Shown one piece after another: positions 9,029 to 16,669 of a stretch of 64,000 nt of DNA. Positions within the stretch are counted from its first letter, which is position 1; every line of letters starts with the position of its first letter. The notes beneath the pieces are model-generated. The model was not told where the DNA came from, made no database searches, and worked only from the letters and a program-made list of their open reading frames with translations. This DNA is from Pseudomonas hamedanensis (GTDB taxonomy: Bacteria > Pseudomonadota > Gammaproteobacteria > Pseudomonadales > Pseudomonadaceae): the NCBI RefSeq assembly GCF_014268595.2, contig NZ_CP077091.1, positions 3,746,001 to 3,810,000 on the forward strand. Reading direction: 5' to 3'. The position numbers were made by a program, and so were the translations under genes.

Positions 9029-9590
9029 AATTGAACACCCCGCGCTGGCTCAGCAGATCGCGGGTCAAATAAAGCGCCGCCAGCGCGCGCCCTTCGGAAA
9101 ATTGCGGGTTGAGCGCCAGCGCCGACAATTCGCGCAGATTGACCTTGTCGACCCGCATCGGCTCCGGCTCGTCGCCCTCCAGCCGCTCTTCGTAGAGATC
9201 GGTCGCCAGCACCACCTGGATCTTCTGGCTCATGTAACCGGGCGACAGCGACAGCTCGGTCAGATGCTCCAATTGCCGCGCGCCAAAACCGGCCTCTTCC
9301 TTGAGTTCGCGCTCAGCCGCCGCCAGCACGTCTTCGCCCGGCTCGATCAGGCCCTTGGGCAGCGACAGTTCGTATTCGTCCGTGCCGCCGCAATATTCTT
9401 CGATCAACACCGCATGTTCGGCGTCGAGCATCGCCACAATCATCACCGCGCCATAACCTGCACTTTTGCCGACCAGGCGCTCGTAAGTGCGCTCCACGCC
9501 ATTGGAAAAACGCAACTTCAGCTCTTCGACACAAAACAGGCGGCTGGTGGCGACAATCTCGCGGGCAAGTACGGTGGGTTTCTGGCGCAT
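9021..9590 (-). CDS. nudE: ADP-compounds hydrolase (Nudix)
   Basis: A 189-residue Nudix hydrolase that acts on ADP-ribose, NADH and diadenosine polyphosphates. The full Nudix box is present in GLIEPGEDVLAAAERELKEE plus AGF. The N-terminus MRQKPTVLAREIVATSRLF matches NudE. It is the first gene of a nudE-cysQ unit, and both products act on adenine nucleotide by-products. Confidence 0.93.
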   Translation of the reverse strand: MRQKPTVLAREIVATSRLFCVEELKLRFSNGVERTYERLVGKSAGYGAVMIVAMLDAEHAVLIEEYCGGTDEYELSLPKGLIEPGEDVLAAAERELKEEAGFGARQLEHLTELSLSPGYMSQKIQVVLATDLYEERLEGDEPEPMRVDKVNLRELSALALNPQFSEGRALAALYLTRDLLSQRGVFNYE

Positions 9591-9678
9591 GCAAAGCTCC
9601 TTGGCGTGAACGCGCTACTATAACGCGGCTTTCCCGATTGTTTGCGTCGGATATCTTTCTACTGTTCGAGACGTTGCC

Positions 9679-10341
9679 ATGCCTTCATTACCGTGGTCCG
9701 ACATCGATACCGTTCTGCTGGACATGGACGGTACGTTGCTGGATCTGCACTTCGACAACCACTTCTGGCTGGAACATCTGCCCCAGCGTTATGCCGAACT
9801 GCACGGCGTCAGCCGGGCCATGGCCGAGATGGAGTTGCAGCCGCTGTTCGAGCGCCACGCCGGCCAGTTGCAGTGGTATTGCCTGGATTTCTGGAGTGCG
9901 GAACTGAAGCTGTCGGTGCGCGAGCTGAAACAGGAGACCGCGCACTTGATTGCCCTGCGCCCGGATGCCGATACCTTTCTCGACGCGATCAAGCGTGCCG
10001 GCAAACGGGTGATCATGATCACTAATGCGCACCGCGATTCGCTGTCGCTCAAGCTGGAAAGAATCGAACTGGCGCCGTACTTCGAACGGCTGATCAGTTC
10101 GCATGATTATGGTTATCCGAAAGAAAATCCGCAGTTCTGGGATGCCCTGAAGGCGGACATCGGTTTTGATCCGGCGCGCAGCCTGTTTATCGACGACACC
10201 TTGCCGATCCTGCGCAGCGCGCGGGATTTTGGCGTGGCGCATTTGCTCGCGGTGAAAGAGCCGGACAGCCGCAAGGGGCCGAAGGACACGGCGGAATTTG
10301 CTGCGGTGGAGGATTACCGCCATTTGATTGCCGGTTTATAA
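9679..10341 (+). CDS. yrfG: GMP/IMP nucleotidase, HAD family
   Basis: A 220-residue haloacid-dehalogenase phosphatase. Motif I is LLDMDGTLLDL near residue 14, motif II is MITNAH, motif III is the Lys in GYPKENPQFW, and motif IV is FIDDT. YrfG dephosphorylates GMP and IMP in purine turnover. It is divergent from nudE across 88 bp. Confidence 0.9.
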   Translation: MPSLPWSDIDTVLLDMDGTLLDLHFDNHFWLEHLPQRYAELHGVSRAMAEMELQPLFERHAGQLQWYCLDFWSAELKLSVRELKQETAHLIALRPDADTFLDAIKRAGKRVIMITNAHRDSLSLKLERIELAPYFERLISSHDYGYPKENPQFWDALKADIGFDPARSLFIDDTLPILRSARDFGVAHLLAVKEPDSRKGPKDTAEFAAVEDYRHLIAGL

Positions 10342-10350
10342 ACGCCGAAC

Positions 10351-10481
10351 TGTGGCGAGGGAGCTTGCTCCCGCTGGAGGCCGAAGGACTCCCGAAACCC
10401 GAAAAACGCGGTGTCAGACAATCCGCGTTTGTCGGTCTGGGGCTGCTGCGCAGCCCAGCGGGAGCAAGCTCCCTCGCCACA
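10351..10481. repeat. REP inverted pair (TGTGGCGAGGGAGCTTGCTC type)
   Basis: Inverted copies of TGTGGCGAGGGAGCTTGCTC plus CCGCT bracket about 80 bp between the convergent yrfG and lysM-type genes. The same type recurs at 25267-25400. Confidence 0.88.
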
Positions 10482-10491
10482 GGGTTGCGAA

Positions 10492-10941
10492 CTACTTCGG
10501 AATACGCAGCTTTTGCCCCGGATAGATCTTGTTCACATCCTTGAGCATCGGTTTGTTGGCTTCGAAAATCTTCTGGTACTGGTTGGCGTTACCATAGACG
10601 CGCAGCGAAATTGCGCTGAGTGTGTCGCCTGCTTTGACCTCGACAAATTCGGCTGCCACCACCACCGGTCCGGTCACGGTGATCTGATCGTCCACGCCAC
10701 TCACACCAGCCACGTTGCCCAACGCCAACAGGATCTTCTCTTTCTCTTCCTGGCTGGCCGCTTCACCCGTAGCGATGACCTTCTCGCCTTCAACCTTGAC
10801 CTGGATCTTCGATGTGTCGATACCGGTCAACGCTTCCTGCACATGCTTGGTCAATGCTGCACTGTTGGCTTCGGCCTTGTCCGGCGTCAGGGCATCGAGG
10901 ATTTTTTCACCGGCATCTTTCAAAAAGCTGAATAGGCTCAT
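10492..10941 (-). CDS. lysM: BON-LysM protein, potassium-binding Kbp/YgaU type
   Basis: A 149-residue protein with an amphipathic N-terminus (MSLFSFLKDAGEKILD), a BON domain (about 30-90) and a C-terminal LysM domain (about 98-146, DTLSAISLRVYGNANQYQKI then IYPGQKLRIPK). The E. coli homologue Kbp binds potassium ions. It has no signal peptide. The length fits the family. Confidence 0.88.
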   Translation of the reverse strand: MSLFSFLKDAGEKILDALTPDKAEANSAALTKHVQEALTGIDTSKIQVKVEGEKVIATGEAASQEEKEKILLALGNVAGVSGVDDQITVTGPVVVAAEFVEVKAGDTLSAISLRVYGNANQYQKIFEANKPMLKDVNKIYPGQKLRIPK

Positions 10942-11079
10942 TGCGTTCTCTCCATGGAATAAAAGGTCAGTCGCACAAGCCTAGACCACCCCGGACAATC
11001 CCGGTTCCAGTCCGACCAATGACGCTGCCGCGCCGCAGGCGGTAGAATCGTCGCACCCCGCCAACCGCCCGGAGCGAAG

Positions 11080-11967
11080 ATGGACATCAAGCAGCTGAAA
11101 TTCCTCATCGCCCTCGACGAAACGCGCCATTTCGGCCAGGCCGCCGCGCGTTGTCACATCACCCAGCCGACCCTGTCGATGCGCCTGCGCAGCCTCGAAG
11201 AGGAACTCGACCTGCCGTTGGTCAACCGTGGCCAGCGCTTCGAAGGTTTTACCGCACCGGGCGAACGCGTATTGGCCTGGGCACGCACGGTGCTTGCGGC
11301 GTACGACGGCTTACAGGCCGAGGCGGCGGCGTGTCGCGGTAACCTGATCGGTACGCTGCGTCTGGGCGTGGTGCCGCTGTCGAGTTTCGATCCGTTGCCG
11401 CTGATGCAGCGTTTGCACGCCGCGCACCCGGAGCTGCGCTTCGAGCTGTCGTCACTGAGCTCCGAGCAGGTGCTTGAACATCTGGCGAACAACCGCATCG
11501 ATATCGGTGTGTCGTATCTGGAGCGTCTGGACAATGAGCGATTCGAATCGCTGGCCTTCAATGAGACGCGCATGGGTTTGCTCTACGACGAGCGCTCCTT
11601 CACGTTTGGCGAGGCGCCGCTGAGCTGGGAGGCGCTGATTGAATTGCCGCTGTGCATGCTCACCAGCGGCATGCACTTTCGCCAGTCCATCGACCACAAC
11701 TTCCACAGCCGTGGTCTGACGCCGCAACCGCTGCTGCAAACCGACGCCGTCCATCAATTGCTGCAAGCGGTACACGGCGGTTTTTGCTGCGCGATCATGC
11801 CGCTGGATGGCGGTGCGGAAACGCTGGCCGATCACCTGCGTCTGCACCCGATCGAAAACGCCCGCACCCTCGCCCCGCTGGGCCTGATCATGCGCCGCGG
11901 CGCGCCGCGTTCGGCGCTGGCGGAAGCCTGTTTCGCGCTGTACCAGAAATTGCCCGAAGACGCTTGA
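11080..11967 (+). CDS. LysR-family transcriptional regulator
   Basis: A 295-residue regulator. The helix-turn-helix is residues 1-60 (HFGQAAARCHITQPTLSMRL) and the effector domain about 90-290. It lies 92 bp upstream of fdhD in the same direction, so it may control the fdhD-molybdoenzyme pair. Its N-terminus resembles OxyR, but I see no OxyR-type paired regulatory cysteines: the effector domain has Cys in LCMLTS and FCCAIM, in a different arrangement. The ligand is unknown. Confidence 0.88.
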   Translation: MDIKQLKFLIALDETRHFGQAAARCHITQPTLSMRLRSLEEELDLPLVNRGQRFEGFTAPGERVLAWARTVLAAYDGLQAEAAACRGNLIGTLRLGVVPLSSFDPLPLMQRLHAAHPELRFELSSLSSEQVLEHLANNRIDIGVSYLERLDNERFESLAFNETRMGLLYDERSFTFGEAPLSWEALIELPLCMLTSGMHFRQSIDHNFHSRGLTPQPLLQTDAVHQLLQAVHGGFCCAIMPLDGGAETLADHLRLHPIENARTLAPLGLIMRRGAPRSALAEACFALYQKLPEDA

Positions 11968-12059
11968 TCGACGGCATCTATCGGTAGATCGGTAATAGCG
12001 ATTAGACGCGACATCTTGCCGCGCCTAGTCTTAACGTTGATCAAACCGTCGGTGATGCC

Positions 12060-12896
12060 ATGAACGCCAAGCGCCCAGCCTGCGCGGCGCCTGCACTCGA
12101 AACGCCCGCGACCGCCAGCCAGACGTACAGTTACAGCGATTTGCCCCGCGAGGAATCGGCCAGCACTGCGCTCGCCGAGGAAGTCGCGTTGGCGATTGCC
12201 TACAACGGCATCAGCCAGGCCGTGATGCTGGTGACGCCGACCGACCTTGAAGATTTCATCGTCGGCTTCAGTCTTGGCAGCGGCATCATTGAACACGCCA
12301 GCGATATCTACGACCTGCAACTGACCGCTGCCGGCTCAGCGCAATACGCCCAAGTGACCATCGCCAACCGCGCCTTCTGGAACCTCAAACAGCAACGTCG
12401 CCAGTTGGCCGGCACCAGCGGTTGCGGTCTGTGCGGTGTAGAAGCTGTCGAGCAAGCCCTCCCTGCTCTCAAGGTGTTGCTTGGCGCGGCGTTGCCGCCG
12501 ATCGAATGGCTGGATGGCCTGCGCCAACGCATCGGCGCCTTCCAGCCGCTCGGCCAGCATTGCGGCGCGGTACACGCGGCGGTGTTCATGAACGCCAGCG
12601 GAGAACTGCTGCTGGGCCGCGAAGACATCGGTCGGCATAACGCCCTCGACAAGCTGATCGGCGGGCTGATCCGTCAGAAGATTTGCACAACAGGCGGGCT
12701 GGCGATCGTCACCAGCCGTTGCAGCCTCGAACTGATTCAGAAAGTGTTGCGTGCCGGCATTCAGACGTTAGTCAGCCTGTCCGCACCCACGGGCCTTGCC
12801 GTGCAATGGGCCCGGCGCCACAACCTCAATCTCATCCACCTGCCGCAGAAAAGTGCGCCGCGGGTGTACAGCCCCGCGATGGAGAATCAAGCGTGA
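12060..12896 (+). CDS. fdhD: Formate dehydrogenase accessory sulfurtransferase
   Basis: A 278-residue FdhD. It relays sulfur from a cysteine desulfurase to the molybdenum cofactor, which formate-dehydrogenase-like enzymes need for activity. The CxxC loop is intact (C122 and C125 in TSGCGLCGVEA), and GREDIGRHNALDKLIG, typical of the family, follows. The stop is overlapped by the GTG start of the next gene, which encodes the likely client enzyme. Confidence 0.94.
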   Translation: MNAKRPACAAPALETPATASQTYSYSDLPREESASTALAEEVALAIAYNGISQAVMLVTPTDLEDFIVGFSLGSGIIEHASDIYDLQLTAAGSAQYAQVTIANRAFWNLKQQRRQLAGTSGCGLCGVEAVEQALPALKVLLGAALPPIEWLDGLRQRIGAFQPLGQHCGAVHAAVFMNASGELLLGREDIGRHNALDKLIGGLIRQKICTTGGLAIVTSRCSLELIQKVLRAGIQTLVSLSAPTGLAVQWARRHNLNLIHLPQKSAPRVYSPAMENQA

Positions 12897-15241
12897 GCCA
12901 ACATCATCAAGCCGACCAGAAACCTGTCCCGCGTTACAAGCCGTACAAAGGCGCCGCCGGCGGCTGGGGCGCCCTGATCAGTGTGGCTCAGGCCTGGTTG
13001 ACCAGCGACAATGCCCTGAAGAACTTGCGCATGATGCTCAAGACCAACCAGAACGGCGGTTTCGACTGCCCGGGTTGCGCCTGGGGCGATTCGCCGGAAA
13101 GCGGCATGGTCAAGTTCTGCGAGAACGGCGCCAAAGCGGTTAACTGGGAAGCGACCAAGCGCCGTGTGGATGGCAAATTCTTCGCCAAGCACAGTGTTAC
13201 GTCGCTGCTGGAGCAGAGCGATTACTGGCTTGAATACCAGGGCCGTCTGACCGAGCCGATGGTGTATGACGCCGAGACCGATCGCTATAAACCGATCAGT
13301 TGGGACGATGCCTTCGCCATGATCGGCAGGCATCTGCAGAGCCTGTCGAGTCCGGACCAAGCCGAGTTTTACACCTCAGGGCGCGCCAGCAACGAAGCGG
13401 CTTATCTCTACCAATTATTCGTACGCGCCTTCGGTACCAACAACTTCCCGGATTGCTCGAACATGTGCCACGAGGCCAGCGGCGTGGCGTTGGCGCAGAG
13501 CGTCGGGGTTGGTAAAGGCACGGTGACCTTCGATGATTTCGAACACGCCGATGCGATTTTCGTCTGGGGCCAGAACCCCGGTACCAACCATCCGCGGATG
13601 CTTGAACCTCTGCGTGAAGCGGTCAAGCGTGGCGCTCAGGTGGTGTGTGTCAATCCGCTGAAAGAGCGCGGCCTGGAGCGCTTCCAGCATCCGCAGCACC
13701 CGATCGAAATGCTCACCAACGGTGACAAGCCGACCAACACTGCGTATTTCCGCCCGGCCCTCGGCGGCGACATGGCGGTATTGCGCGGCATGGCCAAGTT
13801 CCTCCTGCAATGGGAACGCGACGCGCAGAAGGCCGGCGAGCCGGCGGTGTTCGATCACGATTTCCTTAATGCCCACAGTACCAACGTGCTGGAGTACCTC
13901 GGAGTGGTCGATGACACACCCTGGGAGCAAATCGTTGAGCAGTCCGGTCTGACGCTGGTCGAAATCGAGCAAGCCGCGCGCATGTACGCCAAAGGCAAGA
14001 ACGTGATCATGTGCTGGGCGATGGGCATCACCCAGCATCGCCACTCGGTGCCGACCATTCAAGAAATCGCCAACCTGATGCTGCTGCGCGGCAACATCGG
14101 CAAGCCGGGTGCCGGTCTGTGCCCGGTGCGCGGCCACAGCAACGTGCAGGGCGACCGCACCATGGGCATCAACGAGCGTCCGCCGGTGGCATTCCTCGAT
14201 TCGCTGGAGCGGCGCTTTCAGTTCAAGGTGCCGCGCCACAACGGTCACAACGTGGTCGAGGCGATCCATGCGATGGCCGAGGGTCGCGCCAAAGTCTTCA
14301 TCGGTCTGGGCGGCAACTTTGCCCAGGCCACGCCGGACAGTCCGCGCACCTTCGCAGCACTGAGCAATTGCGACCTGACCGTGCAAATCAGCACCAAACT
14401 CAACCGCAGTCACCTGGCTCACGGTAAAGATGCGCTGATCCTGCCGTGCCTGGGACGGACCGACATCGACATCCAGAGCGAAGGCCCGCAAGCGGTGACC
14501 GTCGAAGATTCGTTCAGCATGGTTCACGCCTCCAACGGCCAGTTGCAGCCGCTGTCGAACCAGATGCGCTCGGAACCGTCGATCATCGCCGGCATCGCCG
14601 CCGCGACACTGGGCAGCAAGCCGGTAGACTGGAACTGGCTGGTGGCCGATTACGGGCGCATTCGCGAACTGATCGCCGACACGATCCCGAACTTCAAAGA
14701 CTTCAACGAAAAGATCAAAAACCCGGGCGGCTTCTATCTGGGCAACTCGGCCGGTGCACGCAAGTGGAACACGCCCTCGGGCCGCGCCAACTTCCGCGCC
14801 AATCAGCTGCCAAAAGACCTGGTCCACGAACGCACCCGCGCCACCGGGCAATTGCCGGATCTGATCCTGCAATCGATGCGTTCACACGACCAGTACAACA
14901 CCACGATTTACGGCCTCGACGACCGTTATCGCGGAGTGAAGGGCCAGCGTGACGTATTGTTTGTCAACGAGGCCGACATCATCCGCCTGGGCTTCCGGCC
15001 AGGACAGAAGGCCGACATCGTGTCGCTGTGGGACGATGGACGTGAGCGCCGGGTGAAAGGTTTTACATTGTTGGCGTTCGATATTCCCGCAGGACAGGCG
15101 GCGGCGTACTATCCGGAAGTCAATCCGCTGGTGCCGCTGGAAAGCACGGGCGATGGCAGCCACACGCCGACTTCCAAGTTCATTGCGATCCGGCTGGAAG
15201 CGGCGAGTGAGACGGGGTTGATCATGGCCAGGTCGGCTTAA
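12893..15241 (+). CDS. FdhF/YdeP-family molybdopterin oxidoreductase
   Basis: A 782-residue cytoplasmic enzyme of the bis-MGD molybdoenzyme superfamily, YdeP branch. The start is the GTG at 12893, which overlaps the fdhD stop (GTGA) and gives VSQHHQADQKPVPRYKPYKG. Residues C59, C62 and C76 replace the usual four-cysteine FeS site, and no CxxCxxxC is seen. By alignment in mind to FdhF, DCSNMCHEASG (about 187-197) puts a cysteine, C192, where E. coli FdhF has selenocysteine. VFVWGQNP-like and GHSNVQGDRTMGIN cofactor stretches are present. The substrate is not established; formate is only a guess by family name. Confidence 0.88.
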   Translation: MSQHHQADQKPVPRYKPYKGAAGGWGALISVAQAWLTSDNALKNLRMMLKTNQNGGFDCPGCAWGDSPESGMVKFCENGAKAVNWEATKRRVDGKFFAKHSVTSLLEQSDYWLEYQGRLTEPMVYDAETDRYKPISWDDAFAMIGRHLQSLSSPDQAEFYTSGRASNEAAYLYQLFVRAFGTNNFPDCSNMCHEASGVALAQSVGVGKGTVTFDDFEHADAIFVWGQNPGTNHPRMLEPLREAVKRGAQVVCVNPLKERGLERFQHPQHPIEMLTNGDKPTNTAYFRPALGGDMAVLRGMAKFLLQWERDAQKAGEPAVFDHDFLNAHSTNVLEYLGVVDDTPWEQIVEQSGLTLVEIEQAARMYAKGKNVIMCWAMGITQHRHSVPTIQEIANLMLLRGNIGKPGAGLCPVRGHSNVQGDRTMGINERPPVAFLDSLERRFQFKVPRHNGHNVVEAIHAMAEGRAKVFIGLGGNFAQATPDSPRTFAALSNCDLTVQISTKLNRSHLAHGKDALILPCLGRTDIDIQSEGPQAVTVEDSFSMVHASNGQLQPLSNQMRSEPSIIAGIAAATLGSKPVDWNWLVADYGRIRELIADTIPNFKDFNEKIKNPGGFYLGNSAGARKWNTPSGRANFRANQLPKDLVHERTRATGQLPDLILQSMRSHDQYNTTIYGLDDRYRGVKGQRDVLFVNEADIIRLGFRPGQKADIVSLWDDGRERRVKGFTLLAFDIPAGQAAAYYPEVNPLVPLESTGDGSHTPTSKFIAIRLEAASETGLIMARSA

Positions 15242-15260
15242 CCGGCGCTTGAACTGGCCC

Positions 15261-15327
15261 CTTCGCGAGCAAGCCCGCTCCCACCCTGGAATGCGTTTCA
15301 AATGTGGGAGCGGGCTTGCTCGCGAAG
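15261..15327. repeat. REP inverted pair (GTGGGAGCGGGCTTGCTCGCGAA type)
   Basis: CTTCGCGAGCAAGCCCGCTC followed about 20 bp later by its inverted copy, beyond the stop of the molybdoenzyme gene. Here the arms are in the opposite order to the repeat at 727-815. Confidence 0.88.
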
Positions 15328-15384
15328 GCGTCGATTCAGGCGATGAATTTCTAAGCTCAGTCCCTTTTCGACCGCCCACAAAAA

Positions 15385-15410
15385 AGGCCGTTTTTGCATA
15401 AAAACGGCCT
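15385..15410 (-). terminator. Intrinsic terminator facing the minus strand, no gene upstream
   Basis: AGGCCGTTTTT (15385-15395) pairs perfectly with AAAAACGGCCT (15400-15410) over a 4-nt loop. On the minus strand the stem is followed by a T-run (A-run at 15380-15385 on the plus strand). No minus-strand coding gene lies upstream: the next gene to the right starts at 15572 on the plus strand. Confidence 0.72.
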
Positions 15411-15475
15411 GTCCGAAGTAGCTAAAGACCGGCGAAAACCGGTTAAGTTCCGGTGAAAAAACAGTAACTTGCAAT
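15385..15475 (-). ncRNA. Candidate small RNA ending at the orphan terminator
   Basis: A minus-strand transcript of about 90 nt is suggested by the terminator at 15385-15410, a second potential stem (ACCGG at 15438-15442 with CCGGT at 15450-15454), and an AT-rich promoter-like region with the palindrome TTGTATACAA at 15477-15486. I do not recognise it as RsmX/Y/Z, PrrF, CrcZ or another named Pseudomonas RNA. The 5' end is a guess. Confidence 0.3.
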
Positions 15476-15476
15476 A

Positions 15477-15486
15477 TTGTATACAA
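15477..15486. promoter_or_regulatory. 10-bp perfect palindrome TTGTATACAA
   Basis: A self-complementary site in an AT-rich patch, 86 bp before the glycine-zipper gene and just upstream of the putative minus-strand RNA. The form resembles GntR-family half-site palindromes, and TATACAAT on the minus strand could also serve as a -10 element. Confidence 0.35.
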
Positions 15487-15571
15487 GTCGTGTTATTCGT
15501 CGGATTTTGATTGTCACGCCCATCGCAGAGCCTCAGGATCGGCGCCGTCATCCCTTTGAGGCTCATCCTCT

Positions 15572-16057
15572 ATGAAGTTCTCCTCGATTCTCTTGTTGTC
15601 CCTTGGCCTGGTCAGTGGCTTAGCTTCTGCCGGAGGCACCACCGAAGCAGGTGTGGGCGGCGCATTGGGCGGGGTTCTTGGCTCGGTCGTCGGTCAGTCG
15701 TTAGGCGGCAACACAGGTTCCACTATCGGCGCAGCCCTGGGCGGCGCGGGTGGTAGCGCAGTCGGCGCAGACAAACGCAGCCGTGGCGAAGCCGCCATCG
15801 GCGGTGCACTGGGTGCAGCGGGCGGTAACGTGGTTGGCCGCAGCCTGGGCGGCACCACCGGCAGCCTGATCGGCTCCGCCGCAGGCGGCGGCGCGGGTGG
15901 CGCGCTGGGTAACTACATGGGCAACAAGAGCGACGACGATGATCGTCACTACGATCGCCGCTATGACGATCGTCGCTACTATCGCGACCGTGGCCACCCA
16001 GGTCGCGGCCACGCTTACGGCCATCGCAAGCACCACAAGCACTATCGCCACGATTAA
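15572..16057 (+). CDS. Exported glycine-zipper protein with a charged His/Arg/Asp tail
   Basis: A 161-residue protein. A signal peptide (MKFSSILLLSLGLVSGLASA) precedes about 100 residues of repeated Gly-Ala glycine-zipper segments (GGALGGVLGSVVGQSLGG and similar). The polar tail (about 115-161) is rich in Asp, Arg, Tyr and His and ends in HRKHHKHYRHD. Glycine-zipper segments usually insert in membranes; the His-rich tail could bind metal. The function is not known. A strong terminator follows. Confidence 0.8.
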   Translation: MKFSSILLLSLGLVSGLASAGGTTEAGVGGALGGVLGSVVGQSLGGNTGSTIGAALGGAGGSAVGADKRSRGEAAIGGALGAAGGNVVGRSLGGTTGSLIGSAAGGGAGGALGNYMGNKSDDDDRHYDRRYDDRRYYRDRGHPGRGHAYGHRKHHKHYRHD

Positions 16058-16074
16058 GGCGAAGGCTTGAATAG

Positions 16075-16104
16075 AAATCGCAGCCCCAGGGCTGCGATTT
16101 TTTT
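16075..16104 (+). terminator. Intrinsic terminator of the glycine-zipper gene
   Basis: AAATCGCAGCCC (16075-16086) and GGGCTGCGATTT (16089-16100) form a 12-bp stem with a minimal loop, continuing into a T-run (16098-16104). It lies 18 bp after the stop codon. Confidence 0.88.
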
Positions 16105-16107
16105 CGG

Positions 16108-16539
16108 CTAGATAACCAGTCGTTCCAACGCCCCGCGCAACCCGGCAGGAATCGGCACAGGCTGATTACTCGCACGATCCACAAACACATGCACGAACCG
16201 CCCCGCCGCACACGCTTCGCTTTCGCCCACCTTGAATACCGCCAGTTCGTACTGCACCGAGCTGTTGCCCAGCTTGCCTACCCGCAAGCCGATCTCGATC
16301 AGATCCGGGAAAGCGATCGACGCGAAGTAATCGCACGCCGAGCTGACCACGAATCCCACCACCTCACCGTCATGGATATCCAGACCGCCGACCTGGATCA
16401 GGTAGGTGTTTACCGCCGTGTCAAAGAAGCTGTAATAGGTGACGTTATTCACATGACCGTAAGCGTCGTTGTCGTGCCAGCGCGTGGTGATGGGCTGGAA
16501 GTGTGGGTAGTCGGTGCGTTGAGGCGTGGGGTTGGACAT
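16108..16539 (-). CDS. Acyl-CoA thioesterase, 4HBT/YbgC family
   Basis: A 143-residue hotdog-fold thioesterase. The active-site region [21 protein letters not shown] carries the conserved Asp and His-Val-Asn-Asn pattern, and [17 protein letters not shown] is the next strand pair. It lies downstream of, and in the same direction as, a 3-hydroxyacyl-CoA dehydrogenase, so a role in trimming acyl-CoA intermediates is plausible. A REP pair separates the two. Confidence 0.86.
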   Translation of the reverse strand: MSNPTPQRTDYPHFQPITTRWHDNDAYGHVNNVTYYSFFDTAVNTYLIQVGGLDIHDGEVVGFVVSSACDYFASIAFPDLIEIGLRVGKLGNSSVQYELAVFKVGESEACAAGRFVHVFVDRASNQPVPIPAGLRGALERLVI

Positions 16540-16596
16540 TGATCGGCAATTCCCAAGAGTATTTCTGCGAGTCTAATTCATAATCCGGATATGGCT

Positions 16597-16648
16597 TTCG
16601 CGAGCAGGCTCGCTCCCACAATGGAATAGGCCAACCTGCTCGCGAAGA
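16597..16648. repeat. REP element with a shortened second arm
   Basis: TTCGCGAGCAGGCTCGCTCC plus CACA, then a partial inverted arm AACCTGCTCGCGAAGACG. The right arm lacks the outer GTGGGAGC part, so this copy is decayed. Confidence 0.75.
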
Positions 16649-16669
16649 CGTCAGCATGGACGAGCAGTG

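Larger units (their letters stand above)
15242..15571. other. 330-bp gap with REP pair, minus-strand terminator and short palindrome
   Basis: No protein gene is supported here. It contains a REP pair (15261-15327), a minus-strand intrinsic terminator (15385-15410), a GC-rich stem region (15428-15454), the perfect 10-bp palindrome TTGTATACAA (15477-15486) and the upstream region of the glycine-zipper gene. Confidence 0.7.

Noticed and set aside
11080..11967. Calling the LysR gene before fdhD oxyR
   Set aside because: The N-terminus resembles OxyR, but the paired regulatory cysteines are not in the expected arrangement and the neighbourhood concerns formate-dehydrogenase-type genes.
13415..14872. 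A 485-codon open frame on the minus strand inside the molybdoenzyme gene
   Set aside because: It is the antisense shadow of a high-GC gene with clear family motifs on the plus strand; its translation has no recognisable domain and no ribosome-binding site.
15261..15327. Short repeats considered as CRISPR or insertion-sequence ends
   Set aside because: All such repeats are REP-type inverted pairs at gene ends, with no regular direct-repeat spacing, no cas genes and no transposase.
15701..16051. A hydrophobic minus-strand frame antisense to the glycine-zipper gene
   Set aside because: The Ala/Val-rich translation arises from the repetitive Gly codons of the real gene.
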